The notes under the pieces: generated by a model
The model's database searches: none
What the model was told of the DNA's origin: nothing
Seen by the model: the letters and a program-made list of their open reading frames with translations, nothing else
Shown: positions 8,167 to 17,196 of the stretch, in pieces
How positions within the stretch are numbered: the stretch's first letter is position 1
Layout: each line of letters starts with the position of its first letter
Assembly: GCA_006969905.1 (NCBI GenBank)
Contig: CP030887.1
Span: 2,530,730-2,594,729, forward strand
DNA from: Balneolaceae bacterium
GTDB lineage: Bacteria; Bacteroidota; Rhodothermia; Balneolales; Balneolaceae
Direction of reading: 5' to 3'
Length of the DNA: 64,000 nucleotides
Made by a program: the position numbers and the translations under genes

Positions 8167-10569
8167 CTAAGATCTTAGTTTAGCGGAGAACTGTTTCTCC
8201 AGTGTTTTTACTACACGTTGGATAATAGGTTCTACTTCTTTGATATTCAAGGTTTTGTTGGGATCAATGAAATTTAGCCTGAAGGCAATACTCTTTTTAC
8301 CCTTGCCGATAGAATCACCCTCAAAAACATCAAAAATATCAATGCTTTTCAAAGTATTACCGGCATTGGATTTGATGACTTTCATAAGTTCACCTGCGGC
8401 TGTATCCTGGTCTACAACAACAGCAAAATCAAATTCAAACTCAGGGAATTTGGGTACGGGTTTAAAGGAAGCTTCTTTTATTTTAGCCTTCGCTTCCGAA
8501 ATACCATTTATAGTAAGCTCAGCAACAAAAGCATTTTCATCTAAATCGTATTTCTTTTGAAGGTTTTCAGAGATTTCTTCGAGCTTACCCAATTGAATTC
8601 CTTTGCAAGTGTAAAGAAGAGCCCCGTCTTTTTCTTCAGATTTGATATTTGTATGTAGCCCAAGTTTGATGAAGAAAGCATCGATTACAGACTTTAAATC
8701 AAAAATGAAGTAGGAGACAGGTTTGCTTGTCCAGTGTTCCTTTTGTTTCAGGCCTGCCAAACCAAACAGAACATGCGTTTCTTCTTTTATGCCCGTGTGA
8801 AAAGATGCATTCTCATTATGGATGAAGACATTTCCTACTTCAAAGAACCTGACACCAGGAGCATTTCTGTTAAAGTTGTACTCTGATGCCCTTAAAAAGC
8901 CATGCATAAGCGAAGGCCTCATCATGCTCATATCTTTGTTTAGCGGATTCAGGGTAGGAATAATCTCATCTTCAGAGGCAAAAACCAAAGCTTCATCCTG
9001 TGATATGAGTGAGTTCGTATAAATCTCCCTGAATCCTAGCTCTACAGCTGTTTCTTTGATCTTTGAAACGATGAGTTCCCAGTCTGTTAATGGTTCAGTT
9101 GATACAAAAATGCCATGCCCCGGAGAGGCAATATTGTTGTAATCATATAAACGGCCTACTTCTTCAATTAAGTCCACTTCGCGTTCCAAGTCAGGGCGGA
9201 AGGTAGGAACCCTGAAAGTCACGGATTCCTCATTTTTAGATATAATATCCAATTCCAGGCCATCAAGAATTTCGATTATTTGGTGTATCTCGAAATCAGT
9301 GCCCAGTAACCGGTTGGTATAGCTTTTCCTTAAAGTGAGTTCGAGTGGTTCTGTCTTTATAGGATGAATATCTACTATATCTTCTTGGGCTGTGCCTCCG
9401 CAAATTTCAACAATCAAATCGGCTGCTCTTTGTGCTGCTATAGCTTGTAAGTTGGGGCCTACTCCACGTTCAAATCTATAAGAGGCATCGGTTTGCAGTG
9501 CTTGGAGTTTAGCAGTTCTTCGAATAGTTCCGGGATCGAAATAAGCACTTTCGATAAGAATGTTCACAGTATCATTACTTACTTCAGAATAAAGCCCGCC
9601 CATTACCCCTGCAATAGCAACAGGGCCTTTGCCATCACTGATAAACAAAGTACCGGGTGCACATTTTCTTTTTACATGATCGAGGGTTTCAAATTCCACT
9701 TCATGATCAAATTCCTGTACAATTATTTTGGAATCATTGAGATTATCAAAGTCGAAAGCATGAAGGGGTTGTCCCAGCTCATACATCACATAGTTTGTTA
9801 TGTCTACTACATTATTTACCGGGCGTAAACCAATAGCTGTCAACTTATTTTGCAGCCATGTGGGGGATTCTTGTATAGAAACGCCTTTTACCAGCTTACC
9901 TGCATAGCGATGACAATTTTTGCTTTCAATTTCAATACTGTACTCTGTGTGTGTTTGAGCAGCTTTAATTTCTGAAATCTCCGGTTTTCTCAAAGGGGTA
10001 TCTAGTGCAGTAGACAAATCTCTGGCCACACCTAAATGGCAGGTAGCATCAGGCCGGTTTGGGGTAATGGCTATGTCAATTACACTATCTTCATATAGGT
10101 CGAATACTTCAGAGATTGGCGTGCCTGTTTTCAAGCTTTCATCAAGCACCATAATGCCTGAGTGATCCGAACCTAAGCCCAATTCATCTTCGGCACAAAT
10201 CATCCCATTAGAAACCTCACCGCGTAGCTTTGTTTTCTTAAGAGTCAAAAAAGAGCCGTCATCTAATTTAACGGGAAGGGTAGTACCAACTAACGCTACA
10301 GGTACTTTTTGGCCGGTAGCAACATTTTTTGCACCACATACAATCTGGACAGTTTCAGTGCCTGTATCAACCTGGCAAAGGGTTAACCTGTCGGCATTAG
10401 GATGTTGTTTGGTTTCCAGTACATACCCAACAACCACACCCTGTAGTGAGCTGCCAAATGACTCAACGTCTTCTACTTCAAGGCCAATCAGGGTAAGTTT
10501 TTCGGCTAGTTCGTCAGGTGATAAATCGAAGTCTATATAATCTTGTAACCAGTTATAGGAAATCTTCAT
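8167..10569 (-). CDS. pheT: Phenylalanine-tRNA ligase beta subunit
   Basis: 800 aa, full length for PheT. In order: N-terminal MKISYNWLQDYIDFD; the tRNA-binding EMAP-like domain (~40-150, VCGAKNVATGQKVPVALVG); the B3/B4 editing region (~210-400, including ITNYVMYELGQPLHAFD); the B5 domain (~405-475); the catalytic-like core (DLIEEVGRLYDYNNI, MMRPSLMHGFLR); and the C-terminal anticodon-binding FDX-ACB domain (KFPEFEFDFAVVVD to the end). It forms an alpha2-beta2 enzyme with PheS, encoded 20 bp upstream. Confidence 0.96.
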   Translation of the reverse strand: MKISYNWLQDYIDFDLSPDELAEKLTLIGLEVEDVESFGSSLQGVVVGYVLETKQHPNADRLTLCQVDTGTETVQIVCGAKNVATGQKVPVALVGTTLPVKLDDGSFLTLKKTKLRGEVSNGMICAEDELGLGSDHSGIMVLDESLKTGTPISEVFDLYEDSVIDIAITPNRPDATCHLGVARDLSTALDTPLRKPEISEIKAAQTHTEYSIEIESKNCHRYAGKLVKGVSIQESPTWLQNKLTAIGLRPVNNVVDITNYVMYELGQPLHAFDFDNLNDSKIIVQEFDHEVEFETLDHVKRKCAPGTLFISDGKGPVAIAGVMGGLYSEVSNDTVNILIESAYFDPGTIRRTAKLQALQTDASYRFERGVGPNLQAIAAQRAADLIVEICGGTAQEDIVDIHPIKTEPLELTLRKSYTNRLLGTDFEIHQIIEILDGLELDIISKNEESVTFRVPTFRPDLEREVDLIEEVGRLYDYNNIASPGHGIFVSTEPLTDWELIVSKIKETAVELGFREIYTNSLISQDEALVFASEDEIIPTLNPLNKDMSMMRPSLMHGFLRASEYNFNRNAPGVRFFEVGNVFIHNENASFHTGIKEETHVLFGLAGLKQKEHWTSKPVSYFIFDLKSVIDAFFIKLGLHTNIKSEEKDGALLYTCKGIQLGKLEEISENLQKKYDLDENAFVAELTINGISEAKAKIKEASFKPVPKFPEFEFDFAVVVDQDTAAGELMKVIKSNAGNTLKSIDIFDVFEGDSIGKGKKSIAFRLNFIDPNKTLNIKEVEPIIQRVVKTLEKQFSAKLRS

Positions 10570-10589
10570 GTGAAGCGAGCTAAAATCTT

Positions 10590-11597
10590 CTAGTTAAATT
10601 GTTCTAAAAAGCGGATATCATTTTCATAAAATGTGCGGATGTCGTCAATTCCATGCCGCAGAATAGCAATGCGCTCTACGCCCATACCCCAGGCAAACCC
10701 GGTATATTTTTCGGGATCAACACCGGCAGCTTTGAATACATTAGGATCTACCATTCCCGATCCCAAAATCTCAAGCCATTTACCTGATCCGTTAGCCTCC
10801 CACCAAATATCGAGTTCCAGGCTTGGCTCAGTAAAAGGAAAGAAGCCGGGTCTTAACCGGTATTTTACATCACTACCAAACATGAGCTTTACGAATGTAA
10901 TGAGTGTTTCTTTTAAATCAGCTACACTTACATTTTCATCAACATACAATGCTTCAACCTGGTGGAATAAGAAATAGGATTTAGGACTCACCGCTTCATT
11001 TCGGTAAACACGCCCTGGCATAATAGCACGAATGGGAGGTTTTTGCTTTTCCATTAACCTGATTTGTACAGGAGAGGTGTGTGTCCTAAGAACCAGGTCA
11101 TCAATGTTGGGATCATCACTTTTCCGTACAAAAAAAGTATCCTGCTCGTCTCTTGCCGGATGATTGGGAGGAAAGTTTAAGGCAGTAAAGTTATGAAAAT
11201 CATCTTCGATCTCCGGGCCATCTGAAATAGTGAAGCCAAGGCGATAGAATATATTCTTCATTTCCTCCAGTGTTTGGGTAAGAGGATGCAAAGAGCCTAC
11301 CGGATAGGAGGGGGCAGTTAACGTGATATCATCTTTTGCACTATTCTCCTGTTGACTGTCGCTTTTCAATTGTGCCTGTAAAGAATCGAACCGGGCTTGG
11401 GCTTTTTGCTTCAGTTCATTCATTCCCTTACCAAAAGCAGCTTTTTGCTCATTGGGAACTTCTCCAATGCGTTTGAACATGGACTGTATCCTGCCGTTTT
11501 TGGAAAGAAATTCGAGGCGGAAATCCTCAAGCTGATTCGGTGTATCTACAACGAAGTCTTCAATTTCAGTATGTAATGCTTTTATTTCTTCAAGCAT
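10590..11597 (-). CDS. pheS: Phenylalanine-tRNA ligase alpha subunit
   Basis: 335 aa, normal length. The N-terminal coiled coil (~1-90) is followed by the class II core: motif 2 region MPGRVYRNEAVSPKS and motif 3 region GFAWGMGVERIAILRHGIDD, with FHQVEALYVDENV between them. It charges tRNA-Phe together with PheT. It is separated from rplT by a strong hairpin terminator, so pheS probably has its own promoter in the short gap 11598-11633. Confidence 0.96.
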   Translation of the reverse strand: MLEEIKALHTEIEDFVVDTPNQLEDFRLEFLSKNGRIQSMFKRIGEVPNEQKAAFGKGMNELKQKAQARFDSLQAQLKSDSQQENSAKDDITLTAPSYPVGSLHPLTQTLEEMKNIFYRLGFTISDGPEIEDDFHNFTALNFPPNHPARDEQDTFFVRKSDDPNIDDLVLRTHTSPVQIRLMEKQKPPIRAIMPGRVYRNEAVSPKSYFLFHQVEALYVDENVSVADLKETLITFVKLMFGSDVKYRLRPGFFPFTEPSLELDIWWEANGSGKWLEILGSGMVDPNVFKAAGVDPEKYTGFAWGMGVERIAILRHGIDDIRTFYENDIRFLEQFN

Positions 11598-11633
11598 GGA
11601 TAAAAAACTTTTACGTGAGTGTAGGGGCTTAAA

Positions 11634-11674
11634 ATAAAAAAACCGGTAAACCTAAATGAACAGATTTACCGGTT
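11634..11674 (-). terminator. Intrinsic terminator after rplT
   Basis: A perfect 10-bp stem (AACCGGTAAA at 11641-11650 with TTTACCGGTT at 11665-11674) closes a 14-nt loop. On the minus strand it is followed by TTTTTTTATTTT. It ends the thrS-infC-rpmI-rplT transcript and separates it from pheS. Confidence 0.88.
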
Positions 11675-11692
11675 ACAATAAGCAAAACTGCT

Positions 11693-12040
11693 TTAAGCTG
11701 TAGCTTCCTTAACAATGGCAGCAAACGCATCGGCATCATGAACAGCTAAATCTGCAAGTACTTTACGGTTAATCTGCATATCCTTTTCTTTCATGGCGTG
11801 CATGAGCTTAGAATAGGAGACACCGTTGATTCTTGCAGCAGCGTTAATTCGGACGATCCATAATCTTCGGAATGTTCGCTTACGATTCTTGCGGTCGCGG
11901 TACTGGTATTGCAGACCTTTTTCTACCGCATTTTTAGCGATCGTGTAAACATTCTTACGCTTGCCCCAGTAGCCTTTCGCTTGAGATAAAATCTTACGGC
12001 GACGGCGACGGGAAGCCACTAAGTTACTTGAACGTGGCAT
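11693..12040 (-). CDS. rplT: 50S ribosomal protein L20
   Basis: 115 aa. It begins [18 protein letters not shown] and contains [21 protein letters not shown] and the [14 protein letters not shown] core typical of bL20. L20 binds 23S rRNA early in large-subunit assembly and, in several bacteria, represses the infC-rpmI-rplT operon. It is last in that operon, 18 bp after rpmI and directly before a terminator. Confidence 0.96.
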   Translation of the reverse strand: MPRSSNLVASRRRRRKILSQAKGYWGKRKNVYTIAKNAVEKGLQYQYRDRKNRKRTFRRLWIVRINAAARINGVSYSKLMHAMKEKDMQINRKVLADLAVHDADAFAAIVKEATA

Positions 12041-12058
12041 TTTGTTTAGATCTTAGGG

Positions 12059-12259
12059 TTAAAATTTATAAGGGATAAGCTCTTTTACCTTAGGTGTGTC
12101 TGCGTCTGTTACGATGGTAGACTCGCCGAGCTTTCTCTTGGTTTTACTGCTTTTTTTAGTAAGAATATGGCGCTTAAATGCTTTCTTACGCTTTATTTTA
12201 CCGGTTCCGGTAACCCTAAAGCGCTTTTTAGCACCACTATTACTTTTCATTTTTGGCAT
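12059..12259 (-). CDS. rpmI: 50S ribosomal protein L35
   Basis: 66 aa from ATG 12259 ([20 protein letters not shown]), which matches the standard bL35 length and N-terminus. A longer reading with 23 extra hydrophobic residues from 12328 is not supported by the family. The [16 protein letters not shown] segment is the conserved basic core. It lies between infC and rplT, the usual order. Confidence 0.95.
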   Translation of the reverse strand: MPKMKSNSGAKKRFRVTGTGKIKRKKAFKRHILTKKSSKTKRKLGESTIVTDADTPKVKELIPYKF

Positions 12260-12335
12260 TGTTAATACACCTGCTTGTGTGAAAAATTTAAAGACAGCAA
12301 AGATAATGAGAATAAGCTGTCTTATCAATAAGTGA

Positions 12336-12875
12336 TTAACCTTTGTTAGGGGATAAAATCATGATCATCCGACGGCCTTCCATGTTGGGTTTAGATTCCA
12401 CTTTGGAAACGTCTTCAAGGCTTTTAGCCAGTTGCAATAAAAGCAGTTCACCTTTCTCGGTGTATAACATGTCACGCCCCCTGAACTGAACAGTAGCTTT
12501 TACCTTATCACCGCCTTCTAAAAACTCACGGGCATGGCGGGTTTTAAATTCCAGGTCATGGTCATCCGTATTAGGCCGGAAGCGAAGTTCTTTTACAGAA
12601 ACAGTATGCTGTTTCTTTTTTGCTTCTTTCTCCTTTTTCTTTTTCTCATACATGTATTTACCATAGTCAATAATTTTGCATACCGGGGGATTGGCATCGG
12701 GTGCAATTTCAACCAGGTCTAAGTTGTATGATTCTGCAATTTGCAGTGCCCGTTCAGACGAAGTAATTTCGTGTGTGTTGTCGGGTTTAATTAAGCGAAC
12801 CTGAGCGGCTCTTACGTCTTCATTAATTCGTATCTTATCAGCAGGTTCTTCCCTGCGGAATTGTCTCTTTGCGAT
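12336..12875 (-). CDS. infC: Translation initiation factor IF-3, starting at an AUC codon
   Basis: 179 aa. The C-terminal domain is obvious ([31 protein letters not shown]) and the N-terminal domain continues upstream in frame ([38 protein letters not shown]). An in-frame TAA lies four codons before the start. Between it and the conserved IRINEDV segment there is no ATG, GTG or TTG, so a non-canonical codon must be used. ATC at 12875-12873 directly follows AGAGGTAGCT and gives (M)[13 protein letters not shown]. Rare AUU/AUC/AUA starts in infC are well known, because IF-3 discriminates against them and so represses its own synthesis. It lies 19 bp after thrS. Confidence 0.92.
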   Translation of the reverse strand: MAKRQFRREEPADKIRINEDVRAAQVRLIKPDNTHEITSSERALQIAESYNLDLVEIAPDANPPVCKIIDYGKYMYEKKKKEKEAKKKQHTVSVKELRFRPNTDDHDLEFKTRHAREFLEGGDKVKATVQFRGRDMLYTEKGELLLLQLAKSLEDVSKVESKPNMEGRRMIMILSPNKG

Positions 12876-12885
12876 AGCTACCTCT
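12873..12885 (-). promoter_or_regulatory. infC ribosome binding site and AUC start codon
   Basis: The AGAGG Shine-Dalgarno stretch at 12885-12881 lies five bases before the ATC codon (12875-12873). This is one of the clearer Shine-Dalgarno sequences in the window, consistent with compensation for a weak start codon. Autoregulation by IF-3 is inferred from the well-studied E. coli gene. Confidence 0.8.
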
Positions 12886-12894
12886 TAAATTTAG

Positions 12895-14835
12895 TTAGTC
12901 TTCAGGAAGTTGTTTGGTTTCAATTTCATTTTTAATGGTCGAAAGAAAATCAGAAAATGTGAAAGTTCCAATATCTCCCTTACGATGTCTTCGAACAGAT
13001 ACTGTATTATTTTCTTGCTCCTTTGCACCGGTAATTAACATATACGGTACTTTGCTCGTTTCAGCATCCCGTATCTTTGCACCAATTTGTTCACTGCGGT
13101 CATCAATTTCTACCCGAACACCAATTTCTTTTAATGCTTGTACACATGTTTTGGCATATTCATTCTGATCATCGGAAATAGGAAGTACCTTTACCTGTAG
13201 CGGGGAGAGCCAGACAGGGAAGTTTCCGGCAAAATGCTCAATTAATATACTGGTAAACCGCTCCATAGAACCAAAAGGGGCGCGGTGTATAATAACCGGC
13301 CGGTGTTTGTCATTATCAGAACCGATATAAGTAAGGTCAAATCTTTCCGGCATTACATAATCTACTTGTACCGTACCCAGTTGCCATTTTCTACCGATAG
13401 CATCTCTGATAATAAAGTCAATTTTAGGTCCGTAAAAGCTGGCTTCACCCAGAGCAATAGTGTAGTCTAGTTTCATTTCATCAGCTACTTCCTGTATTTC
13501 GGTTTGTGCACGATTCCAATACTCCATTTCGCCACCATATTTTTCAGCATTGTCATCACGGAAGGATAAGCGTATGTCAACAGGCATGCCAAAAGTATCA
13601 AACACAAAGTTAGTAAGGTTGATAGTGTGCTTTATCTCCTGTTTAAGCTGATTGTGTGTACAGTAAATATGGGCATCGTCCTGAGTAAATCCACGAACAC
13701 GCGAAAGGCCGCTCAATTCACCGGATTGTTCATAACGGTATACAGTGCCAAATTCGGCTAAGCGTAAAGGGAGGTCTCGATAGCTCCTCATTTTATTAGA
13801 ATATACTCTGTGATGATGAGGGCAATTCATCGGTTTTAGCATGTATTCTTCATCATCAACCTGGATGGGATCATATTGTGAATCAGAATAATAAGGGTAG
13901 TGTCCAGAAGTCTTGTATAGCTCAATATTACCGATATGAGGAGTTATTACTTCTTTGTAACCTCGTTCAAATTGCTCATCTCTTAAAAAAGATTCTAAAG
14001 TTCTTCGAAGTCTTGCACCTTTAGGCAGCCAGATTGGTAAACCACTGCCCACCATTTTATCAATCATGTAGATGCCAAGCTCTTTCCCAAGCTTACGATG
14101 ATCTCTTTTCTTGGCCTCCTCTACCATTTCTAAATACTCTGTCAGCATTTTCTGCTTAGGAAAGGAAATACCATAGATCCGGGTTAGCTGTTTACTTTCG
14201 TTATCACCGCGCCAATAGGCACCAGCAATACTGGTTAGTTTAACTGCTTTTATTACCCCTGTGCTTGGCACATGCGGCCCCCGGCATAAGTCAGTGAAAT
14301 TCCCCTGGGTATAGAATGTAATAGAACCATCTTCCAGGCCTTCAATAAGGTCAACTTTATACTCATTTCCTTTTTCTTTGTAATGAGAGAGTGCCTGGCT
14401 TTTGCTTATCTCTTGGCGTTCAAATGAATTTTTATGGCGGGCCAGTTCTAAAAACTTCTGTTCAATTTTTGTTAAGTCTGCTGCGGTAATTGCATCATCC
14501 CCAAAATCTATATCATAGTAAAATCCATTCTCGATGGGAGGGCCTATTCCGAATTTTGCCTGTGGGTACAACTCCTGAACTGCCTCAGCTAAAATATGCG
14601 CAGATGAATGCCAGAATGTATATTTACCATCTTCAGAATCCCAGGTATTTAAAGTAATGCTTGCATCTTCATTAATAGAACGATCGAGATCAATAATCTC
14701 GCCATTTACAGTAATGCTTAATGTAGCCCTCGCAAGCCCTGATGAAATAGATTCCGCTATTTGTAACCCTGTAATCCCTTTATTGAAAGATCGTACTGAT
14801 CCATCAGGTAAAGTGATACTAATACTTTCTGACAT
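12895..14835 (-). CDS. thrS: Threonine-tRNA ligase
   Basis: 646 aa from ATG 14835, preceded by AGAGGATAATAAATTA; a longer reading from 14919 adds 28 unconserved residues. In order: TGS domain (ISITLPDGSVRSF, ~1-65); the editing domain with the zinc-like FWHSSAHILAEAVQ and TDLCRGPHVPSTG motifs (~70-230); the class II catalytic core with MNCPHHHRVY, YRYEQSGELSGLSRVRGFTQDD and HRAPFGSMERF (~240-540); and the C-terminal anticodon-binding domain. It heads the thrS-infC-rpmI-rplT operon. No T-box or other leader structure is evident upstream. Confidence 0.96.
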   Translation of the reverse strand: MSESISITLPDGSVRSFNKGITGLQIAESISSGLARATLSITVNGEIIDLDRSINEDASITLNTWDSEDGKYTFWHSSAHILAEAVQELYPQAKFGIGPPIENGFYYDIDFGDDAITAADLTKIEQKFLELARHKNSFERQEISKSQALSHYKEKGNEYKVDLIEGLEDGSITFYTQGNFTDLCRGPHVPSTGVIKAVKLTSIAGAYWRGDNESKQLTRIYGISFPKQKMLTEYLEMVEEAKKRDHRKLGKELGIYMIDKMVGSGLPIWLPKGARLRRTLESFLRDEQFERGYKEVITPHIGNIELYKTSGHYPYYSDSQYDPIQVDDEEYMLKPMNCPHHHRVYSNKMRSYRDLPLRLAEFGTVYRYEQSGELSGLSRVRGFTQDDAHIYCTHNQLKQEIKHTINLTNFVFDTFGMPVDIRLSFRDDNAEKYGGEMEYWNRAQTEIQEVADEMKLDYTIALGEASFYGPKIDFIIRDAIGRKWQLGTVQVDYVMPERFDLTYIGSDNDKHRPVIIHRAPFGSMERFTSILIEHFAGNFPVWLSPLQVKVLPISDDQNEYAKTCVQALKEIGVRVEIDDRSEQIGAKIRDAETSKVPYMLITGAKEQENNTVSVRRHRKGDIGTFTFSDFLSTIKNEIETKQLPED

Positions 14836-14988
14836 TAATTTATTATCCTCTTTTATGCAAAAACGTAAGATAGGAATATTTAGAACTTCCTTCCCAAAAT
14901 ATAGAAGATAAACGCACAATTAATTGGATATCGAAAGCAATAAAGCGCATATTCTGCAGGCAATAAAAACCCGAATAACTTTAAAAAA

Positions 14989-17109
14989 TTGGAAGTGACT
15001 TTTTTTGAATCGCAGTGTTTATTTATCTGCGATCAAATCTCTCTTGAGATTTTGGACCTTAATGAGGTTGCGGTGAAAAGACTAGGATATTCCAGAGAGG
15101 ATATTATTGGGAAAAAAATTACCAAGCTTGCAAGGCCCATTTCGAGATCTGCTTTAGATATTGACTTCAAGAACCCATTTCAAAATAAGGAAGATATATG
15201 GGTATTTACCACCAAAACGTCTGAGAAAATGGTGGTTCAGTTTACTTCTCATATGATTAATTACGCGGAAAGGCCGGCTAAGTTTGTTGTTGCCCATTAT
15301 CTTAATACAAAAGGCAACAAGTCTTTTAGCGACCCTATTATATCCAGTAAACTTGGTATAACCAATTTTCCGCTGGCAGAAATAGAGTGGACCCCTGATT
15401 TAAAAGTAGTGCGTTGGTCAAAAAAAGCGGAAGAGCTTTTTGGATGGTCAGAACAAGAAGCCATTTCCTCTGATACACTTCTGGTGGACTTTGTATATCC
15501 CGATGATCTTGAACTGGTAAGAAATAATCTGGAAAACACTTTGTCAAATAAGCAACTTGATCTGTCTATTATAAATAGAAATATCACAAAACAGGGCAAA
15601 GTGATTCATTGCGAATGGTATAACTCACTGCTATACAACTCAAAAGGGGAATTGTCGTCGGTATACTCTTTGGTGCATGATGTGACAAACAGGATAGAAG
15701 CCAGAGAAAAATTAACCCGTAGTATGAAGAGTTATTTAGACCTGTTTAACTCCATAAACGAAGCAATTTATTTACTTAATAAAGATGGTGAGATTCTGGA
15801 AGTAAATGATGGGGTTAAGTTTGTTTTTGGATATGAACCCGATGAAGTGCTTGGTAAGAATTATAGAGTATTAGGTGCACCAGGTAAGTTTGACCCAGGA
15901 CGCTTGCAAAAACTGATCAGGAATAGTACCGATAGAAAGAACATAAAGTATGAAGGTTGGGGGAGGAAAAAGAACGGCGAGGTATTTCCAACGGAGTTTT
16001 CTGCTAATCCAGGTACGTATTTTGGTCAGGATGTATTAATCATTATCGAGAGCGATGTCTCAGAACGAAAGCAAGCCGAGGAAAACCTGAAACACAGGGA
16101 GGAGTTATTCAGTGAGCTCTTCAAGTCATCTCCGATTGGCATTGCATTACTTAATAATCATAAAGAAGTGGAGATGATCAATGATGGTTTTGAACATATC
16201 TTTGGCTATTCTGAACCGGAGATAAAAGGGCTGGAACTGGATAAGGTAATTGTTCCGGAAGATGAGTATGAGAAAGCCCAGGTTTTTTCTTCTACGGTCA
16301 AAGTCTCTCATTTTACTGGCAAAAGGAAAACCAAAGATAACCGGTTAATTGATGTTTTGATATATGCTGTTCCGGTAATAGTTGATGGAAAAGTAATCGC
16401 TCTTTACGGCATTTATGTTGACATAACCGAAAGAAAGCAAACTGAAGAAGAGATAAAGAAATCGTTAAGAGAAAAAGAAGTTCTTCTTGCTGAGATTCAT
16501 CACAGGGTAAAAAATAATCTTGCTGTTATAACTGGATTATTAGAATTACAGTCGTACAATACAAAAAATAATGACGCCAGGATGGTTTTAAGAAACAGCC
16601 AAATGCGTGTCAATTCTATAGCCCTGGTGCATGAAAAACTGTATCAGAATGAAAACCTCTCAAGGATCGATATCCATAATTACATTGAAGAGTTAAGTAG
16701 TGTTATCCAAAACACTATCAGTACCGAGATAAGAGATGTGAAACTGCACCTGGATTTAGATCCTATTGAGTTGGCTATAACACAGGCTATTCCTTGCGGG
16801 CTTTTATTGAATGAAATATTGACTAACTCCTATAAACATGCTTTTGAGGGTGAATCAAAAGGCAAAATCTGGATATCATTTAAAGAAATTCATGACGAAC
16901 TGGTCTATACTATAAAAGATAATGGTAGGGGGCTTTCAGCTGAAGATATACCCAAGGGAAAAACTTCTTCTTTGGGTATGAAACTCATTCAGACTCTAGG
17001 CAAACAACTTAATGCCAAAACTTCTATTACATCTGAAGAAGGGGCTCGCTTTGAATTTAGATTTAAAAGAGCTTCAAACCCTACCTTTATGATAAACAAT
17101 AGCTCTTGA
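14989..17109 (+). CDS. Multi-PAS sensor histidine kinase (HisKA_2 type)
   Basis: 706 aa, no membrane segment, so a soluble sensor. Four PAS modules can be made out (about residues 5-105, 120-235, 245-365 and 375-490), several ending in the PAC-like phrase DVTNR, DVSERKQAE or DITERKQ. The kinase module begins at ~500 with LLAEIHHRVKNNLAVITG (His504/505), the HisKA_2 signature, followed by the ATPase domain with the N box LLLNEILTNSYKHAF and G box DNGRG. No receiver domain is fused. The start is uncertain: there is no ATG between the in-frame stop at 14941 and the first PAS; TTG 14989 or GTG 14995 must serve. Its kinase half closely resembles that of the frameshifted kinase at 59426-61614. Confidence 0.85.
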   Translation: MEVTFFESQCLFICDQISLEILDLNEVAVKRLGYSREDIIGKKITKLARPISRSALDIDFKNPFQNKEDIWVFTTKTSEKMVVQFTSHMINYAERPAKFVVAHYLNTKGNKSFSDPIISSKLGITNFPLAEIEWTPDLKVVRWSKKAEELFGWSEQEAISSDTLLVDFVYPDDLELVRNNLENTLSNKQLDLSIINRNITKQGKVIHCEWYNSLLYNSKGELSSVYSLVHDVTNRIEAREKLTRSMKSYLDLFNSINEAIYLLNKDGEILEVNDGVKFVFGYEPDEVLGKNYRVLGAPGKFDPGRLQKLIRNSTDRKNIKYEGWGRKKNGEVFPTEFSANPGTYFGQDVLIIIESDVSERKQAEENLKHREELFSELFKSSPIGIALLNNHKEVEMINDGFEHIFGYSEPEIKGLELDKVIVPEDEYEKAQVFSSTVKVSHFTGKRKTKDNRLIDVLIYAVPVIVDGKVIALYGIYVDITERKQTEEEIKKSLREKEVLLAEIHHRVKNNLAVITGLLELQSYNTKNNDARMVLRNSQMRVNSIALVHEKLYQNENLSRIDIHNYIEELSSVIQNTISTEIRDVKLHLDLDPIELAITQAIPCGLLLNEILTNSYKHAFEGESKGKIWISFKEIHDELVYTIKDNGRGLSAEDIPKGKTSSLGMKLIQTLGKQLNAKTSITSEEGARFEFRFKRASNPTFMINNSS

Positions 17110-17196
17110 TAATAAATACAGTAAAGACTTGTACCAGTCTAAAAAATCCCACATTTTCAGCGCGTTAATTTAAATGAACAACCAAATAAAGTAAGT

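Noticed and set aside
12059-12328. 89-aa version of L35 with a hydrophobic N-terminus
   Set aside because: The family length and the MPKMKS start at 12259 show the extension is an upstream in-frame artefact.
14836-14988. T-box or other leader before thrS
   Set aside because: No stem series or T-box sequence could be made out; such leaders are also unusual in this phylum.
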